A stretch of DNA of 64,000 nucleotides from Indolivaga macrotermitis (GCF_900128985.1 NZ_FQUC01000006.1:124001-188000), one strand, 5' to 3'; positions 19,308 through 27,135 are shown, numbered from the stretch's first letter. Translations and numbers: made by a program. Notes: generated by a model from the sequence alone, not told the origin.

Positions 19308-20102
19308 TTAATCTTCCAATTTATAGATAATCATACTATTATATCCGGGAAAAGCCCCTGCACCGAATAGGCGTACACCTTCAGTTGTACCTGCCGAGCG
19401 GGGATCTCCGGCTATGTAATAATACGTCTTATTAACTGTTCCCGAATTATTAATAAAAACACATCCCGCCAACTGTCCATATGCTACTGCCCCTTGTAGC
19501 ACACCCGAAATATGGGTTGCACCCTCAATATCAGACGAAGCTGCCAGAGTAACATTGGAGTCAGAGAAAGTGCTCCTCAACAAGAAATAAGAACCTGTCG
19601 GCGAAATTCCACTTACAGTTCCTCCTGATGCCGAAGCCCGTAGAATCATATACACATTAACAGCGTACCTTCCGGGAGGTAATGTTATGGTTGTACCTGT
19701 CAGAAGAAAAGTTCCCGCAGGCTGATTATAAAGTAATGTAGCACCGGATCCACTAAGCGTAACATTCTGATAACTAATTTTATTAGTTTGCCATGTGCCT
19801 GTTCCGTTTGCATCGGAGATCAGCACCTTATTAACACTCTGATTTCCATCGACAATAGTAATCCCGCCTTTCACCTGTATTTTAGAATCATCGGTCAACG
19901 AAGGCATCATTCCAAACCCGATCTTACCATTCGAATCAATAATAATATCATCTGCCAATTGAGCATCTGTAGGAACAGAAGATGTATTGTGATAAGCATC
20001 GATATGAAATACTCCCTGCGGATTTTGAGTATTTATTCCCACCTGAGCATTGAGCAGCCCTAATGAGAATACACTCATCAGTAAAAGATTTTTTTTCTTC
20101 AT
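19308..20102 (-). CDS. Exported repeat-family protein, paralog 1 of 3
   Basis: 264 residues from the ATG at 20102. The frame is open a further 164 codons upstream, but this start is chosen because it begins at a clean signal peptide (MKKKNLLLMSVFSLGLLNAQ) and gives the same length as paralog 2. Shared segments are VGINTQNPQGVFHIDAYH, DSNGKIGFGMMP, IQVKGGITIVDGNQ, SDANGTGTWQ, and in the C-terminal domain ITLPPGRYAVNVYMILR, FLLRSTFSDS and YGQLAGCVFINNS. First gene of the cluster. Two tandem leader units lie directly upstream. Function unknown; probably an exported adhesin- or fibre-like protein. Confidence 0.85.
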   Translation of the reverse strand: MKKKNLLLMSVFSLGLLNAQVGINTQNPQGVFHIDAYHNTSSVPTDAQLADDIIIDSNGKIGFGMMPSLTDDSKIQVKGGITIVDGNQSVNKVLISDANGTGTWQTNKISYQNVTLSGSGATLLYNQPAGTFLLTGTTITLPPGRYAVNVYMILRASASGGTVSGISPTGSYFLLRSTFSDSNVTLAASSDIEGATHISGVLQGAVAYGQLAGCVFINNSGTVNKTYYYIAGDPRSAGTTEGVRLFGAGAFPGYNSMIIYKLED

Positions 20103-20123
20103 TGTTGTTTTTGTTTGAGTTTG

Positions 20124-20177
20124 GGTCACAGACCCTCTTGTTGTTTTTAAGGTCGCAGACCTACTTGTTGTTTTTAT
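20124..20177 (-). repeat. Two tandem 27-base leader units carrying GGTCTGNGACC
   Basis: Two adjacent 27-base units (20124-20150 and 20151-20177) identical at 23 positions. On the minus strand each reads AACAACAAG-N2 then GGTCTGCGACC or GGTCTGTGACC. The nearer palindrome ends 21 nt before the ATG at 20102. The central base varies (C, T) while both GGTC and GACC arms are kept. Confidence 0.75.
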
Positions 20178-20208
20178 AAAAAGTTGTTGATTTAGAATGT
20201 GGTGCTTG

Positions 20209-20326
20209 TAGGGGCAGGGCTCTGCTCTGCCCGATAATGTGTACTTTATCACAAAGGGCACAAAGTAGATGCAAAAGGCACTATATTGTTTTTCAGGATA
20301 ATGGGTAAAGCAGAGCCTTACCCCTA
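20209..20326. mobile_element. MITE/REP-like element with imperfect terminal inverted repeats
   Basis: 24-base arms at 20209-20232 and 20303-20326 match at 20 of 24 positions when one is reverse-complemented (shared core GGCTCTGCT; ends TAGGGG...CCC). Each arm is itself partly palindromic. The 70-base interior and right flank carry CACAAAGGGCACAAAG and TCTTTGTGT segments, of a kind common in dispersed intergenic repeats. No transposase is present, so it would be non-autonomous. Confidence 0.5.
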
Positions 20327-20395
20327 TGGTATGTCTTTGTGTAAAACCTTTGTATCTTAGTGTCTTTGCGTTAAAAAGAATATCTCGAAAATAAA

Positions 20396-20426
20396 GCAGC
20401 AAAGTGCATACACTGCACCCTGCTGC
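20396..20426. repeat. Imperfect hairpin in the paralog leader
   Basis: 13-base arms (20396-20408 and 20414-20426; GCAGCAAAGTGCA paired with TGCACCCTGCTGC, two mismatches) around a 5-nt loop. No T-run follows, so it is not an obvious terminator. Confidence 0.5.
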
Positions 20427-20628
20427 ATGGATTAGTTGGCCCAAGCATAACCTGTTACCCGAAATAGTATTCGAACGACAACAAAACAACAATGATCCTA
20501 CCGGACGCAGTCTGCCCAGCCAACTTATTTGGAAATGGATATATATGACGAAGCAAACGAAGACATAAAAAAATGTCCCGTTATTTTGACACAATAAGAA
20601 ATTTTGTTTAGTTAACGCCCTGTGATGC

Positions 20629-20669
<41 letters not shown>

Positions 20670-20781
20670 ATATTTCAGCACACAAAGGCAAATCTAAACT
20701 GTTAAAATTTAGAGGATTGTTTATGTTTTTATGTGTGAAAATATCGGTCATTCCTTATTAGTAAAGGGTTGTTTGGTGTGA

Positions 20782-20814
20782 CAAATATAGAAATTCTTTT
20801 TTAGAAAAAACAAA
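20782..20814 (-). promoter_or_regulatory. Bacteroidetes-type promoter directed at the paralog cluster
   Basis: On the minus strand, TTTG (20814-20811), a 21-bp spacer, then TATATTTG (20789-20782), matching the TTTG-N19-21-TAnnTTTG consensus of Bacteroidetes primary-sigma promoters. The predicted start of transcription near 20775 puts the (CT)19 tract about 110-145 nt into the leader. A second, weaker -7 box (TAGATTTG, 20696-20689) lies closer to the tract. Confidence 0.5.
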
Positions 20815-20864
20815 AATAAGATTAACTTAGTTATTTTATTATAATTTCAATTCCCTTTTCAACG

Positions 20865-21428
20865 ATGGATATAAATACTGCTATTCTTTCCATATACACT
20901 ATCTCGGAGAACTCGATAAATGAGTTACTCAAATATTGTTACGGTCCTATAGAAAAACCCAAAGGATATATTTTGACTAAAGCCGGAACTATCGAAGAGT
21001 ATCTTTATTTCGTTACGAAAGGAATTGTAAGAACATTCAGCATCGTAAAAGATGAAGAAGTAACGTTCTGGATAGGTGAAGAAGGTTCTGTTGCCTGCTC
21101 CATGAGAAACTATGTCGAAAGTAAACCTAGTTACGAGACAATAGAAACATTAGAAGATTGTTCATTGTACCGAATAAAAGCACAGGATCTACAACAGTTA
21201 TATAAGCAAAACATAGAAATAGCAAACTGGGGGCGAAAATTTGCAGAATATGAGATCATGAAAACTGAAAACAGACTTATAGCCCAGCAATTTTTAACCG
21301 CTAAAGAAAGATATGATAATTTAATAAAAAGCCAGCCTCAACTGCTTCAACGTATTCCTCTGAGTATCATTGCATCTTATTTGGGCATCACTCAAGTTTC
21401 ACTTAGCAGGATAAGGGCACTGAAATAA
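20865..21428 (+). CDS. Crp/Fnr-family transcriptional regulator
   Basis: 187 residues: a cyclic-nucleotide-binding-type beta roll (about 25-115, KPKGYILTKAGTIEEYLYFVTKGIVRTF) and a C-terminal winged helix (about 135-187, ending IASYLGITQVSLSRIRALK, the recognition helix). No cysteine cluster for an Fe-S centre is present, and residues that bind cAMP in Crp are not obvious, so the effector is unknown. Small Crp-type proteins with this SLSRIR end are common in Bacteroidetes. Divergent from the three exported paralogs; a regulatory link is possible but only positional. Confidence 0.88.
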   Translation: MDINTAILSIYTISENSINELLKYCYGPIEKPKGYILTKAGTIEEYLYFVTKGIVRTFSIVKDEEVTFWIGEEGSVACSMRNYVESKPSYETIETLEDCSLYRIKAQDLQQLYKQNIEIANWGRKFAEYEIMKTENRLIAQQFLTAKERYDNLIKSQPQLLQRIPLSIIASYLGITQVSLSRIRALK

Positions 21429-21533
21429 AATAGACAGTTTATACCTCTCCCACTCCGCCCATAACTATACTCTTGATCCTGAATAGATTTATTGTTTCAA
21501 TATCATTTACCCTTCAAACTTTCGGTGAAATGG

Positions 21534-21564
21534 CTTGCAAATAATCAAAAATATCTTAACTTTG
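21534..21564 (+). promoter_or_regulatory. Promoter of tRNA-Arg
   Basis: CTTG (21534-21537), a 19-bp spacer and TAACTTTG (21557-21564), matching the Bacteroidetes -33/-7 pattern, placed 24 bases before the mature tRNA. Confidence 0.6.
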
Positions 21565-21588
21565 CACTCGCTTTTGGCAATAAGGTGA

Positions 21589-21662
21589 GGTCCCGTAGCT
21601 CAGCTGGATAGAGCAACAGCCTTCTAAGCTGTGGGTCAAGCGTTCGAATCGCTTCGGGATCA
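21589..21662 (+). tRNA. tRNA-Arg (anticodon TCT)
   Basis: 74-nt cloverleaf. The acceptor stem GGTCCCG pairs with CGGGATC (one G-U), with discriminator A. D-arm TAGCTCAGCTGGATAGAGCA; the anticodon stem ACAGC/GCTGT encloses CTTCTAA with TCT at the centre; T-arm has GTTCGAATC. CCA is not encoded. Confidence 0.96.
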
Positions 21663-21707
21663 CTTTAAGTTCAGTAAATAAGCGACTTATTTCTGACAAA
21701 ACAAGAC

Positions 21708-21747
21708 AAAACTCTCTAAGATAGATTCTTAGGGAGTTTTTTTATTC
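21708..21747 (+). terminator. Terminator downstream of tRNA-Arg
   Basis: 14-base arms (21708-21721 and 21727-21740; AAAACTCTCTAAGA) with one mismatch/G-T pair, a 5-nt loop and a T-run to about 21743. Confidence 0.85.
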
Positions 21748-22081
21748 TCTCCTTTAGACATAATCAGTCATTAAAATACCGATACAGGACAGTTATTCGT
21801 TACGGTTTTCACAAAAGACAAAAACCGTAACGATTTAGACTGTAAGATTCTTATTTGTAGAATATTGGCAGTCATTTGTCTTCCTGACTTCTAACAATTA
21901 ATTCTAGTTTTGAACACTAAAAAATGATATGTTATGAATGTTATGAAGTTAACTTTTCGTGTGTTGTTTTACCTCCGAAAGAATGCTTTTCGGAAATATG
22001 GCGAAAGCCAGAAGAGCCATGAGATTATTGTGATATATAATACAAAAACAAAGAAACATTCACTTAATACTTTGAATTGAT
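21748..22081. other. Non-coding stretch with two inverted repeats, between tRNA-Arg and the ORF6N remnant
   Basis: Holds a perfect 12-bp inverted repeat CGTTACGGTTTT (21798-21809 with 21821-21832, 11-nt loop, no T-run) and a smaller hairpin TCCGAAA/TTTCGGA (21974-21980 with 21988-21994). No gene or tRNA-end duplication was seen. Confidence 0.5.
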
Positions 22082-22629
22082 ATGGAATTACAGGCAATAC
22101 AAAACAAAACATTTGAGATAAGAGGCGAACGTGTCATGCTTGATTTTGATTTTGCAATTGTATCAGGTTGAAACGAAAAACCTGAAAAGAGCGGTTAAAC
22201 GTAATATAGACAGATTTCCTCCCGATTTTATGTTTGAGATGACAGCTGATGAATGGGAAATGTTGAGGTGTAATTTTGGCACCTCAAATTGGGGAGGAAT
22301 ACGGTATATGCCTTTCGTTTTCACAGAGCAAGGTATAGCACAGTTATCCAGTGTATTGAACAGTCCTTTGGCTATTCAGGTAAATATTTCAATAATCAGG
22401 GCTTTTGTTACGCAAAGGAAATATGCTTTGGGATATGCAGAGCTGAACAATAAATTAGAAGCTTTTATGATTAACCAATATGCAATTCAATGAGGTATAT
22501 CAGGCTTTGACGGAATTAGCCAGTATCAAAGAATTGGAGGATAAACCACGAAAGAGAGTCGGGTTTGTGCAAGATGAAATGATCTGCTTTTCAATAATCA
22601 GCCTTTTACATCAAATTGCAAAAGGCTGA
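22082..22629 (+). pseudogene. ORF6N (KilA-N-associated) domain protein, frameshifted twice
   Basis: Starts in frame at ATG 22082 (MELQAIQNKTFEIRGERVMLD). The frame breaks near 22153-22160, where it runs into TGA, and continues in another frame as YQVETKNLKRAVKRNIDRF, FVFTEQGIAQLSSVL and INISIIRAFV-like segments. It breaks again near 22475-22480 and continues in a third frame as NMQFNEVYQALTELASIKEL to TGA at 22627. Concatenated, this is the standard ORF6N layout of Bacteroidetes phage or mobile-element proteins. The breaks make it a decayed remnant, unless they are sequencing errors. Confidence 0.88.
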
Positions 22630-22630
22630 T
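22597..22630. terminator. Hairpin at the end of the ORF6N remnant
   Basis: Perfect 11-bp arms ATCAGCCTTTT (22597-22607) and AAAAGGCTGAT (22620-22630) with a 12-nt loop, between the remnant and the converging ABC operon. No strong T-run, but its position fits a terminator for either strand. Confidence 0.45.
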
Positions 22631-22654
22631 ACAAAACCCTGATTTATTTATTTT

Positions 22655-23764
22655 TCAATTCCACTTAAACAGTTTCATTCCTACAGCAAAACAAATAACT
22701 CCGAGAGCTGATAATATACAAGTCGGATAAATGACTTCCATCCATCCGGCTCCTTCATTAAAAATGCTTCGGATTCCATCGGTTAGTGCAGTCAGAGGAA
22801 GTAACTTAATAACTCCGATGCTCCATTCGGGGAAATTATGGTAACTAAAGAAAATACCTGATAACAACATCATGGGCATTTGTACAGCATTAATCAATCC
22901 TGAGCCGACCTCTGTCTTGGTAGTACGAGATGCGACCAAGATAGCAATTCCTGTAAAAGCGAGATTACCGGCTAAAAACAATACAATTAATGCTCCGATG
23001 TTTCCCTGAATATGGATATCGAATATTAACCAGGCAAAAAAGAATAAAATAAGAGACTCAACTACATTCATCAGGATGCGGACAAACATCAATGCAAACA
23101 AAAAATTCGATTTTTTCATTGGAGTTGCCACCATCCGTCTCAATAATTTCTGAGATCTTCGTTCAATGATTGTATAACTAACTCCCCACATGATGGAGCT
23201 CATCAGTCCGAAAGCAATCAATCCCGGAATCAGGAAATCGATATAACGAACCCCTTTCAGTGTTAGTGGTTCTATATCCGTATTCTCCGTGCTCATACTC
23301 GAAGCTGGCGATTTTACCAATGCCGAAAGCTTCATATATGCTAATTGAGATTGAGAGTTAAGCGGATCAAAATGATATACGGCTTTTCCTAATGAATCGG
23401 TAACAACCACATCTGCTTCTCCTCTCTTTAGTGATATGATTGCTGAATTCCAATCGCTTTCTGAAAACTTAAATATAGTATTACCAAGTGTTTTGTTGCT
23501 TATCTCCCAATTTTGGATATTCTCTCCTTTGCTATGTGCTTTTGTAGCATAAATATTGAGAAGAGAATCTAGCTCTGTCTTATTTTTCTCAACAAGTATA
23601 ACATTAAACTTAGATTCTGTTTGCTGTGTAAAAGCCAAGCCCAATCCTATAGAAATAAGTACCGGAAATACCATACCCCAAAAAAGGACTTCTGGTTCAC
23701 GGATTGTCAGTAGTAACTGAGTCTTAAAAAGTTGATATAATTGATTGTTTTTGATTGATCTCAT
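22655..23764 (-). CDS. ABC-2 type transporter permease
   Basis: 369 residues. One N-terminal membrane helix (EVLFWGMVFPVLISIGLGLAF, shown in part) is followed by an external domain of about 130 residues and then five C-terminal helices, the usual plan of ABC-2/DrrB-like exporters. A conserved RRSQKLLRRMVATP segment precedes the second helix, and SGIFFSYHNFP lies in the last loop region. It lies 33 bases after the ATPase gene and forms a two-gene exporter with it. The substrate is unknown; relatives export drugs, lipids or polysaccharides. Confidence 0.9.
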   Translation of the reverse strand: MRSIKNNQLYQLFKTQLLLTIREPEVLFWGMVFPVLISIGLGLAFTQQTESKFNVILVEKNKTELDSLLNIYATKAHSKGENIQNWEISNKTLGNTIFKFSESDWNSAIISLKRGEADVVVTDSLGKAVYHFDPLNSQSQLAYMKLSALVKSPASSMSTENTDIEPLTLKGVRYIDFLIPGLIAFGLMSSIMWGVSYTIIERRSQKLLRRMVATPMKKSNFLFALMFVRILMNVVESLILFFFAWLIFDIHIQGNIGALIVLFLAGNLAFTGIAILVASRTTKTEVGSGLINAVQMPMMLLSGIFFSYHNFPEWSIGVIKLLPLTALTDGIRSIFNEGAGWMEVIYPTCILSALGVICFAVGMKLFKWN

Positions 23765-23797
23765 TATTGAAATAATTGAAAATATAAAAGTATTTAA

Positions 23798-24538
23798 TTA
23801 CAGCACTACATTCCCATTCTCACGAAGAGCTTTCCCTGTGAGATTGATAAATAATTCGTCTAGGTTACGAGAATCTTCGTCTAATAAATCTTCGAGTTTC
23901 CCGTCCTTTAATATTTTCCCTTCATCAATAATGATGATGCGGTCACAAAGTGATTCCGCTTCCTCCATATAATGGGTTGTCAAAATGAGAGTAGTTTTTT
24001 CACTATCTTTTAATTGCTTTAGAATTTTCCAAAGGTCGAGTCGCGAGTGAGGATCGAGTCCGGTAGTAGGCTCATCCAGAAATAGAATTTGTGGTGTATT
24101 CAACAATGCTACACCTAAAGCAAGTCGTTGTCGTTGCCCCCCTGAAAGTGTACCCACCATAGATTTTTGTTTACTTTCAAGTCCGGTCAGTTCGATAATC
24201 TCATTCACTCGTTTTTCGCCAAGTCGGAAGAAACTGCCAAACAGGCATAAGGTTTCAAAAATAGTTAGCTTTTCTGAAAAACGTGTTTCTTGCAATGACA
24301 GACCAATAATTGACCGAAGATCTTTTTCATTCTTTAGCCAACTTTTTCCTTGCAGCAGAATTTCTCCCGAATCCGGATTCTTTAATCCTTCCATCATTTC
24401 CACCGTTGTTGTCTTTCCTGCTCCGTTAGGGCCGAGTAAAGCCACAAATTCTCCGGGGCGTATTGCAAAAGAGATACCTCTTACGGCATGTACATCTTTG
24501 AATGACTTATATATGTCTTTTACTTCTATCTGATACAT
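23798..24538 (-). CDS. ABC transporter ATP-binding protein (ABC-2 exporter)
   Basis: 246-residue cytoplasmic ATPase with Walker A GPNGAGKT (36-43), Q-loop SLQET, signature LSGGQRQRLALG (131-142), Walker B ILFLDEPTTGLD (151-162) and H-loop TTHYMEEAE. This is the CcmA/DrrA-like class that pairs with ABC-2 permeases. First gene of the two-gene unit. Confidence 0.95.
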   Translation of the reverse strand: MYQIEVKDIYKSFKDVHAVRGISFAIRPGEFVALLGPNGAGKTTTVEMMEGLKNPDSGEILLQGKSWLKNEKDLRSIIGLSLQETRFSEKLTIFETLCLFGSFFRLGEKRVNEIIELTGLESKQKSMVGTLSGGQRQRLALGVALLNTPQILFLDEPTTGLDPHSRLDLWKILKQLKDSEKTTLILTTHYMEEAESLCDRIIIIDEGKILKDGKLEDLLDEDSRNLDELFINLTGKALRENGNVVL

Positions 24539-24901
24539 AATGTATTTATTTTCCTTCCCTATTTTGTTTTGGGGAAGTAAAAGTAATAACGAATTTCATT
24601 ACTACAAAGTTTTGGTGTTTGTCGGCAGTCTATATAAGCCTTCTTAAATTATGAATATAAGTAACGGAATAAAGAAAGCTCCCTCGCCTCTGGAATTAAC
24701 ATAAAAATTGGTTTAAGAATAGTTTTGCTGATGATTGATGCTTTGGTTGCCTACAAAGTGGGCATCTCGGTTATCTCTGTAATCGGAGACTATATACTTG
24801 TGCGTAGTATGTTTAGTATCATTCGCTTATCTATAAGAATTATCTTCTCTCTTTTGTCCATCCTATTTCTGACAGCAATAGTTTCCCTTATTTATTTTCT
24901 T
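24539..24901. other. Non-coding stretch between the AraC gene and the ABC operon
   Basis: No supported feature. A hydrophobic plus-strand frame (from 24725) runs antisense into the AraC gene's 3' end and is judged spurious. No TTTG/TAnnTTTG promoter was found for the ABC operon with confidence. Confidence 0.4.
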
Positions 24902-25789
24902 TCAATTCATCCCCCTAAAGTCCGTCGGAGAACTTCCCACTATTTTTTTAAACATCCGACTGAAATGATGGGGATACTTGAAGCCTAATTCATAAGCAAT
25001 TTCATTCACCGTTTTATCTGGATTGTACAGTTTATCTTTTGCTTTTTCAATTACCTTCAATTGAATATATTCCTGTGCTGACTTGCCTGTTTCTTTTTTT
25101 ATTAAATCCCCGAAATAATTAGCAGATAAAAGCAATTCGTCTGCAAAATACTGAACAGATGGTAAGCCTATTGTCTGAGGTTTATCCGACTCAAAGTAAC
25201 CATTCAATAATTCTTCAAACCGGGATAACACATCTTTATTTACGTTTTCACGGGTAATGAACTGACGGTCGTAGAAACGCATACAGTGGTTTAGAAAAAC
25301 TTCAATATTAGCTGTGATAATTGATTTACTATGCTTATCGATAGAATGCTTTAACTCTTCTCTAATCTCCCTAAAACAGTTGACAATGATCTGCCTCTCA
25401 CGTTCCGACATATGCAAAGACTCATTCGCTTCATACGAAAAGAATGAATAATCTTTCATTTTCTCCTGAAGCAATGTTCCCCGAAGTAGATCCGGATGAA
25501 AACACAATCCCCAACCTTTCATTTTAAATACTTCACCAGTATCGTCTTTCCCTGCAACCTGTCCGGGAGCTATAAACACAAGAGTGCCTTCCTGATAGTC
25601 ATAAGTATGGCGTCCGTAAATTAAATCGCCACACCTGACATCTTTCAAGAAGATAAAATAAAATCCATACCTCTTACGTGCATGCCTGTATTCTTTTCCT
25701 ATCTCGGTAAAATCAATAGAATTAATTAAAGGATGTAATGTTTCAATTCCCAAAAAGGTATTATAATCATGTATCGTATCAAAATTCAT
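24902..25789 (-). CDS. AraC-family regulator divergent from the exported redox operon
   Basis: 295 residues from ATG 25789; an ATG four codons upstream (25801) is possible, but GGAGAG lies just before the chosen one. The N-terminal half is a cupin-like sensing domain (LVFIAPGQVAGKDD). The C-terminal half has two helix-turn-helix units (about 195-295): VQYFADELLLSANYFGDLIKKETGK and VNEIAYELGFKYPHHFSRMFKKI, ending in the family's P-x-x-FR. It transcribes away from a six-gene operon and across a region with three repeats of AATCAGTAA, so it is the likely activator of that operon. Architecture is similar to YqhC-type aldehyde/electrophile regulators; the ligand is not known. Confidence 0.92.
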   Translation of the reverse strand: MNFDTIHDYNTFLGIETLHPLINSIDFTEIGKEYRHARKRYGFYFIFLKDVRCGDLIYGRHTYDYQEGTLVFIAPGQVAGKDDTGEVFKMKGWGLCFHPDLLRGTLLQEKMKDYSFFSYEANESLHMSERERQIIVNCFREIREELKHSIDKHSKSIITANIEVFLNHCMRFYDRQFITRENVNKDVLSRFEELLNGYFESDKPQTIGLPSVQYFADELLLSANYFGDLIKKETGKSAQEYIQLKVIEKAKDKLYNPDKTVNEIAYELGFKYPHHFSRMFKKIVGSSPTDFRGMN

Positions 25790-25867
25790 TATCTCTCCCA
25801 TAAGTTCCGGTTTTATTTATTACAAAAATAAAGTATCCATTCTGGAAGTATACTATATACTATCATA

Positions 25868-25961
25868 AATCAGTAAAAATGGTAGAAGAAACCGTAATAT
25901 ATGTATATATCTGATATTCTATAAAGTACCAATCAGTAATTATGGTATAAGAATCAGTAAT
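25868..25961. promoter_or_regulatory. Candidate AraC operator: AATCAGTAA direct repeats
   Basis: Copies of a 23-base element at 25868-25890 and 25931-25953 match at 20 positions (AATCAGTAA-N2-ATGGTA-N-AAGAA), 63 bp apart. A third AATCAGTAAT at 25952-25961 starts 21 bp after the second, two helical turns. Placed between the AraC gene and its divergent operon, just upstream of the operon's promoter. Confidence 0.65.
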
Positions 25962-25991
25962 CTGTCTATTTACAGGAGGAGTTATTGAGGG

Positions 25992-25999
25992 TAAGTTTG
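25992..25999 (+). promoter_or_regulatory. -7 box of the exported redox operon
   Basis: TAAGTTTG matches TAnnTTTG. No TTTG is found 19-21 bp upstream (TCTG at 25961-25964 is off position), which fits an activator-dependent promoter with operators directly upstream. Confidence 0.5.
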
Positions 26000-26034
26000 T
26001 AAAATGAAAATTATAAACTTTAAATTCTTAACAT

Positions 26035-27120
26035 ATGATGCGAAAAAATAAGAATGTAGTTCTATGGGCAGCAAGCCTTCTTCTCTTACTGGTTGGATGC
26101 AAGCAACAAGCTGATAATGAAAAAAACGCACTACTTGTAATAAAAGAGCAAGGCAGTTTTGCTGTTGGTGGAAGTGTAATCACTAATCCTGGCACATTCG
26201 ACCCAATTACAAGAACTCCCGAAGGACAAACCTATCACGGTGACCATGCTTATATTGTTTATCAGATACCGGACAAAGCCCGTAAACTACCTTTGGTGTT
26301 TTGGCATGGTATAGGGCAATTCTCCAAAACATGGGAAACGACTCCGGATGGGCGCGAAGGTTTTCAGAATATATTTCTCAGGAGAGGCTTTGGTGTCTAC
26401 CTTATCAATCAACCTCGAAGAGGAAATGCCGGACGAAGTACGGTAGAAGCAACCATAAAACCCACACCTGATGAACAGGAATGGTTTAACACATTTCGTG
26501 TCGGTGTATGGCCGGATTATTTTGAAGGAGTACAATTTCCGAAAGACGAGGAAAGCCTTAACCAATATTTCCGTCAAATGACGCCTAACATTGGACCTTT
26601 TGATACGGAGGTAATAACAGATGCAATCTCCAAGCTTTTCGATAAGATCGGCGACGGAATACTTGTCACTCATTCACATTCAGGAGGCTTTGGCTGGTTG
26701 ACTGCTATTAATAACAATCGTATAAAAGCTATTGCGTCTTATGAGCCGGGTAGCGGTTTTGTATCTCCCGAAGGTGAAGTTCCTTCACCACTGCCAAGTT
26801 CGGCCGGAGCATTACAGGCAAATAGTGTATCAATGGAGGATTTTATGAAACTCACCAAAATACCTATCATTATTTATTATGGAGATAATATTCCGGATAA
26901 GTATTCAGATAATAAGGGAGCTGACGGCTGGCGTGTCCGCCTTGAGATGGCAAGATTGTGGAGAGATGCCGTAAACAAATATGGCGGAGATGTCACCGTG
27001 ATACACCTACCGGAAATAGGGATTCACGGAAATACACATTTCCCATTCTCTGACTTGAATAATATTAAAATAGCTGATTTACTTTCCAACTGGCTGAAAG
27101 AAAAAGGACTTGATAAATAA
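26035..27120 (+). CDS. Exported alpha/beta hydrolase lipoprotein
   Basis: 361 residues with a lipobox (LLLVGC, Cys22), so anchored outside the cytoplasm. An alpha/beta-hydrolase core follows: oxyanion-region FWHGIGQFSKTWE, nucleophile elbow THSHSGGFGW (Ser about 217) and a late His in GIHGNTHFPFSD. The elbow H-S-H-S-G-G departs from the usual GxSxG by having Thr/His at the first position. First gene of a six-gene operon with 15 bases to the next gene. Close in layout to esterases of the secreted 'hydrolase with TPEGQTYHGDHAYIVYQIP' type seen with AraC regulators. Substrate unknown. Confidence 0.88.
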   Translation: MMRKNKNVVLWAASLLLLLVGCKQQADNEKNALLVIKEQGSFAVGGSVITNPGTFDPITRTPEGQTYHGDHAYIVYQIPDKARKLPLVFWHGIGQFSKTWETTPDGREGFQNIFLRRGFGVYLINQPRRGNAGRSTVEATIKPTPDEQEWFNTFRVGVWPDYFEGVQFPKDEESLNQYFRQMTPNIGPFDTEVITDAISKLFDKIGDGILVTHSHSGGFGWLTAINNNRIKAIASYEPGSGFVSPEGEVPSPLPSSAGALQANSVSMEDFMKLTKIPIIIYYGDNIPDKYSDNKGADGWRVRLEMARLWRDAVNKYGGDVTVIHLPEIGIHGNTHFPFSDLNNIKIADLLSNWLKEKGLDK

Positions 27121-27135
27121 TAAAAAGAAAAAAGA

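Noticed and set aside
20103-20594. The first paralog's frame extends 164 codons upstream to 20594
   Set aside because: The extension covers the MITE-like element and the tandem units, has no family-like sequence, and would bury the signal peptide; the ATG at 20102 matches the length of its paralog.
21589-21862. tRNA-Arg as an occupied attachment site
   Set aside because: No duplicate of the tRNA 3' end and no integrase was seen in the window; kept only as a possible trace.
24725-24988. Hydrophobic plus-strand frame of 87 codons
   Set aside because: Runs into the 3' end of the AraC gene on the other strand; no start context or family likeness. Its hydrophobicity alone is weak evidence in AT-rich DNA.
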